Part shown: positions 21,623 through 24,485 of the stretch, one piece after another | How positions within the stretch are numbered: position 1 is the stretch's first letter | Layout: each line of letters starts with the position of its first letter | NCBI GenBank assembly: GCA_035759665.1 | Contig: DASTUM010000039.1 | Coordinates: forward strand, 1-24,485 | Length of the DNA stretch: 24,485 nucleotides | From: Micavibrio_A sp035759665 | GTDB lineage: Bacteria > Pseudomonadota > Alphaproteobacteria > Micavibrionales > Micavibrionaceae | Direction of reading: 5' to 3' | Notes under the pieces: generated by a model | What the model was told of the DNA's origin: nothing | Database searches by the model: none | The model's input: only the letters and a program-made list of their open reading frames with translations | Position numbers and translations under genes: made by a program

Positions 21623-22475
21623 CCACCCCGCCATTGCGAGCCACCCCGTCATTGCGACGCCGAACGAAGTGAGGGGGAAGCAATCCAGAAAATGGGTCGC
21701 CACCCTGCGCCGGCATGGCTTCATCGCAGGCGGCATTTTCGCCCTGCTCCTCCTCGCCGCATGGATGCACCCAGCGCTGGCCCAGCAGATCACGCTCGAT
21801 CTGGGCTCCGAGGAAAACGGCACCGTGTCGGGGCGCCTCATCCAGATGCTGGCGCTGCTGACCGTTCTCTCGCTCGCGCCTTCGATCCTCATCATGATGA
21901 CGTCCTTCACGCGCATCGTCGTCGTACTCTCGTTCCTGCGCACCGCGATGGGGATTCAGCAAACGCCGCCGAACACGGTGATGATCTCGCTCGCTTTGTT
22001 CCTGACCTTTTTCATTATGTCGCCGACCCTAAAGGCCGCCTACGACAACGGCGTCAAACCGCTGGTGAATTCCGAAATCGACGAAATCCAGGCTTTCGAC
22101 CGCACCGTCGCGCCGTTCCATGAATTCATGATGCATCATGTCCGCGAAGCGGACCTCAAACTCTTCCTCGATATGTCCAAGGAAGGCCCCATCGAAACCG
22201 AAGCCGAAGTGCCGCTGCACGTCCTGATCCCCGCCTTCATGATCTCGGAACTGCGGCGCGCTTTCGAAATCGGCTTCATGCTGTTCCTGCCCTTCGTCAT
22301 CATCGACATGGTGACGGCCTCCATCCTCATGTCGATGGGGATGATGATGCTCCCGCCCGTCATGATCTCGCTGCCCTTCAAGATCATCTTCTTCGTCCTC
22401 GTCGATGGCTGGTATCTGATCTGCGGCTCGTTGATTCAGAGCTTCAATTCAGTCCCGGTCACCCCCGCGGGGTAG
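21615..22475 (+). CDS. fliP: Flagellar export gate protein FliP, with repeat-derived N-terminus
   Basis: FliP is the main subunit of the export gate in the inner membrane. The 286-residue product has the family's cleavable signal peptide (hydrophobic core FIAGGIFALLLLAAW, ending ALAQ), the LAPSILIMMTSFTRIVVVLSFLRTAMGIQQTPPN block, FFIMSPTLKAAYDNGV, EVPLHVLIPAFMISELRRAFEIGFMLF and a C-terminal DMVTASILMSMGMMMLPPVMISLPFK region. Residues about 11-26 (VIATPNEVRGKQSRK) are encoded by a palindromic-repeat fragment, so the n-region is longer than normal. The start is ATG 21615, overlapping fliO; a GTG at 21669 would give a normal-looking signal peptide but has no ribosome site. Function should be retained because the rest is intact. 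Confidence 0.96.
   Translation: MSDHPAIASHPVIATPNEVRGKQSRKWVATLRRHGFIAGGIFALLLLAAWMHPALAQQITLDLGSEENGTVSGRLIQMLALLTVLSLAPSILIMMTSFTRIVVVLSFLRTAMGIQQTPPNTVMISLALFLTFFIMSPTLKAAYDNGVKPLVNSEIDEIQAFDRTVAPFHEFMMHHVREADLKLFLDMSKEGPIETEAEVPLHVLIPAFMISELRRAFEIGFMLFLPFVIIDMVTASILMSMGMMMLPPVMISLPFKIIFFVLVDGWYLICGSLIQSFNSVPVTPAG
21647..21690. repeat. Palindromic repeat fragment inside fliP, copy C
   Basis: The sequence from CGTCATTGCG to GAAGCAATCCAGAA is the left half of the repeat found at 13172-13216, with a changed middle. The right arms (CTGGAT…, …CAATGACG) are absent. A partial extra copy of the first arm (CCATTGCGA) lies at 21631-21639. The element lies in the open frame that encodes the FliP N-terminus. 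Confidence 0.8.
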
Positions 22476-22477
22476 CG

Positions 22478-22924
22478 ATGGGAAACCTCATCCGCAAAAT
22501 CGCCGGCGCCTTTCAGGCCAGAAAATTCCAGACATCTAAATCCACGCCCATATACGACGAGAGTAAGGATAAAGGAATTTTTTGCGATTGCTACGGCACG
22601 CTTTATTGCCACAATTTCAGCCACGATGAACTGCTCGTCCGCTTTCTGAACGCCAAACACAGGGAAGGCATCCCTGTAACGCTCATCAGCTCTAAGATAT
22701 CTGATGTCGCTCCGCATATAAGCGATATAGGCCTCAATCCGGCAATCGTGGCCTCCCTGACGTCAAAAATGCGCTATTACAGCAGCACACTGGAAATACT
22801 GATTGATGATGATCCAGCGCCGATCGAGGCCCGCACTTTATACCATCCCGCCGATCCGATTTTTCGCGGCCAGATTCAGGCGTTCCTCGAAAACAACAAC
22901 AATCCCGCGCCTGCCCCGGGCTGA
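22478..22924 (+). CDS. Small HAD-like protein, dehalogenase-type motif I
   Basis: Three HAD-superfamily motifs can be read in this 148-residue protein: FCDCYGTL with nucleophile D37, TLISSK with S71 or S72, and a DDD at 110-112 (ILIDDDP). Motif I has tyrosine, not aspartate, at the second acidic position (D-x-Y-G-T), the form typical of 2-haloacid dehalogenases; classical HAD phosphatases keep the second aspartate. It has no room for the usual cap domain. A GGGG ribosome site lies 5 bases before the ATG, overlapping the fliP end, with only 2 bases between genes, so it is translated with fliP. Function is unknown. Base composition is somewhat more AT-rich than in the neighbours. It ends 2 bases before the convergent gene. 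Confidence 0.75.
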   Translation: MGNLIRKIAGAFQARKFQTSKSTPIYDESKDKGIFCDCYGTLYCHNFSHDELLVRFLNAKHREGIPVTLISSKISDVAPHISDIGLNPAIVASLTSKMRYYSSTLEILIDDDPAPIEARTLYHPADPIFRGQIQAFLENNNNPAPAPG

Positions 22925-22926
22925 TA

Positions 22927-24485
22927 TCACTCCGCCGCTTTTTCCGGCAGCTTCGTGACCGCCTTCTCCGCTTCCGGGGACTTTTCTGCTTCTGCGGATT
23001 TTTTACCGTCCACCGGCACAGGCTCCTTCACCGCGGCGGGCTCTTTCGGCGCATCCGGCTTACCCTTTTCCTGCATCTTGGAATAGCTGTCGAGGAAGCC
23101 GCTAAACAAATCGATCTCGGAAATCATGCTGGAAATCGCCTCGCGGCTGCCGATCATGTCGGGGCGGCGCGCGCGGGTGACGATCTCGAACATCTGTCCC
23201 TTCGTCGTGCCCTTCATCTGCCCGTTATACCGCTCGCGCAGATTGGCCAGCGCCACGCGGTTGCCGGATAAATTCAACGCAATCGCGCGGTTCAGAATAA
23301 TATCGCGCTGATAATCGGTCAGCGGCATTCTGGGTGAAATATCCTCGGCGACGATCAGGTCGCCCAGCGCCCGCGCCGCCTCTTCCCACTTGCCCGACGT
23401 CCACGCAATATCCGTGCGCAAACGGTTCACATCGGGGTCGAGCCGCATGTCTTCGAGAATGGCAAGCGCCTCGTCCGGCTTTTTCTTCATCGAAAGCGCG
23501 CGGGCGCGCAAAAGGTCTATCTGGCGGCGCTTCTCCGGGTCTGCTTTCGCCGCGCCTGAGGCGGCGGGCGTTTCCGTCTTCACCTCTGCCGCCTTAGCCG
23601 CATCGGCAGGCGCGGGCGCCGCCGTCCCCGCATCCACCTTGTTCAGCGCGTCCTCCGCGAGCTCCAGCGAACGCAGCGCCCCGTCCGGATTTCCGTCGAG
23701 CAAACGGATCGCGGCGAGGCGAATGGCGATCCCCGCCTTCTTGCCCCCCGTCAAACGATTGTTGACGTGATATTCTAACAGCGCCGCCGCGCGCCCCAGC
23801 AGGTCGGCATCGACAAGCCGTTCGGCAAGCTTCTCGACCACGCGGTTCCCCTCGTCGCCCGGCGGCGTCAGGTCCTTGAATTCCTCATACAGGCTGATCG
23901 CCTCCAGCGGCGAAATATCCTTCAGCCGGTCGTTCGCGAACACATCGCGGAAACTCCGCCCCATCGCGAGCTTCATATCCTGCGCAATCTGCGTGCCGGG
24001 CGAAAAGGTCGATGCGTTGCGCCACACCGTCAGCCCCTTGAGATAATCCTTATTGTCGAGATACACCTGGCCGAGGCGGAAATTGACCAGCGTTTCAAGC
24101 TCGTCCCCCCGCCACGCATAACGAAGCCCTTCCAACCTGTCGATCGCCTCCGCCGGCTTGATCTTCTTTTCGTCAAGCTGGAGTTTTGTCAGCGAAAGAC
24201 CGGCCTTGGCGCGGTACAGATCGTCCTTCCCGTCCTTCACCAGCGGCGTCCACAACGCCTCCGCCTTCTGCCCGTTGCCCGACTGGCGCTGCGCCTCGCC
24301 CTTTAAATATTTGTAGGCCGACGCATACCAGAGCGGCATCTTCTCAAGTTCCGGCGCCAGCGTTTTCAAAATCCCCTGCGCCACCGGCACATTCCCGTTG
24401 CGCAGCGCCACCTCGGTAAAAGTCAGCAGCAGCGACGTGCGAATATCCTTGGGATACGCATGGATCGGCGTAAAATTCTTCGGCA
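22927..24485 (-). CDS. Tetratricopeptide-like repeat protein, 5' end outside window
   Basis: Only the C-terminal 518 residues are present; the frame stays open through the window edge, so the start lies outside. The sequence reads as repeated helix pairs with TPR-like alternation (for example LVNFRLGQVYLDNKDYLKGLTVW and LLRARALSMKKKPDEALAIL). These are scaffold domains for protein contacts. A low-complexity alanine/proline stretch interrupts them (about residue 290 of the visible part), and the last 60 residues are rich in lysine, glutamate and proline and are probably disordered. Convergent with the HAD-like gene at a 2-base gap. A role in flagellar assembly is suggested only by location. 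Signal peptide or membrane anchor cannot be judged. Confidence 0.85.
   Translation of the reverse strand, partial: PKNFTPIHAYPKDIRTSLLLTFTEVALRNGNVPVAQGILKTLAPELEKMPLWYASAYKYLKGEAQRQSGNGQKAEALWTPLVKDGKDDLYRAKAGLSLTKLQLDEKKIKPAEAIDRLEGLRYAWRGDELETLVNFRLGQVYLDNKDYLKGLTVWRNASTFSPGTQIAQDMKLAMGRSFRDVFANDRLKDISPLEAISLYEEFKDLTPPGDEGNRVVEKLAERLVDADLLGRAAALLEYHVNNRLTGGKKAGIAIRLAAIRLLDGNPDGALRSLELAEDALNKVDAGTAAPAPADAAKAAEVKTETPAASGAAKADPEKRRQIDLLRARALSMKKKPDEALAILEDMRLDPDVNRLRTDIAWTSGKWEEAARALGDLIVAEDISPRMPLTDYQRDIILNRAIALNLSGNRVALANLRERYNGQMKGTTKGQMFEIVTRARRPDMIGSREAISSMISEIDLFSGFLDSYSKMQEKGKPDAPKEPAAVKEPVPVDGKKSAEAEKSPEAEKAVTKLPEKAAE

Noticed and set aside
1..24485. tRNA, rRNA, tmRNA, CRISPR, insertion sequence or prophage genes
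   Set aside because: No cloverleaf, conserved rRNA sequence, tmRNA next to smpB, spaced direct-repeat array or transposase/integrase reading frame was seen by eye.

Overview
This window looks like chromosome from a flagellated alphaproteobacterium. The evidence is a full-length CckA-type hybrid histidine kinase next to flagellar export genes, a GAAC-N7-GAAC LexA (SOS) box of the alphaproteobacterial type upstream of recA, and mirror-image 'cgtcattgcg…caatgacg' palindromic repeats of the kind scattered through alphaproteobacterial genomes. Gene order and content would fit the Rhodospirillales/Micavibrio-like part of the class, but that placement is inference. No rRNA, tRNA, CRISPR array, transposase or phage gene was seen. 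Genes are densely packed and no gene-free stretch exceeds 300 bases; the larger gaps (about 130 to 180 bases) hold terminators, promoters or repeats.

Left part (1-8.5 kb) is housekeeping: tRNA methyltransferase trmL, an unrecognised 281-residue protein, hemF (apparently lacking its usual C-terminal end), a 61-residue orphan protein with its own terminator, CCA-adding enzyme, a LuxR-type regulator with a worn receiver domain, a periplasmic lytic transglycosylase, then dapA overlapping smpB, and a second small orphan protein (69 residues) with its own terminator.

Middle part (8.5-14.2 kb): endonuclease V (nfi) converges on recA. The recA promoter region carries an SOS box and is shared with a divergent ABC exporter whose best promoter predicts a leaderless mRNA. 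A cytosolic-looking M23 peptidase and an APH/choline-kinase-like protein follow on the minus strand, with a large palindromic repeat between them.

Right part (14.2-24.5 kb) is a flagellar locus with two divergent clusters. Leftward: flgB, flgC, fliE, a GC-rich repeat-like insert, fliQ, a DUF486 membrane protein, fliR, flhB, cckA and the kinase-like gene, mostly with gaps of 0 to 45 bases. Rightward: an FlhB C-terminal-domain paralogue, an 84-residue helical protein, fliO, fliP and a small HAD-like protein. Together they encode rod proteins (FlgB, FlgC), the rod/MS-ring adaptor FliE and most of the membrane export gate (FliO/P/Q/R, FlhB), linked to the CckA cell-cycle kinase. A 5'-truncated TPR-like gene closes the window. 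The most unusual sequence observation is a palindromic-repeat fragment translated as part of the FliP N-terminus.
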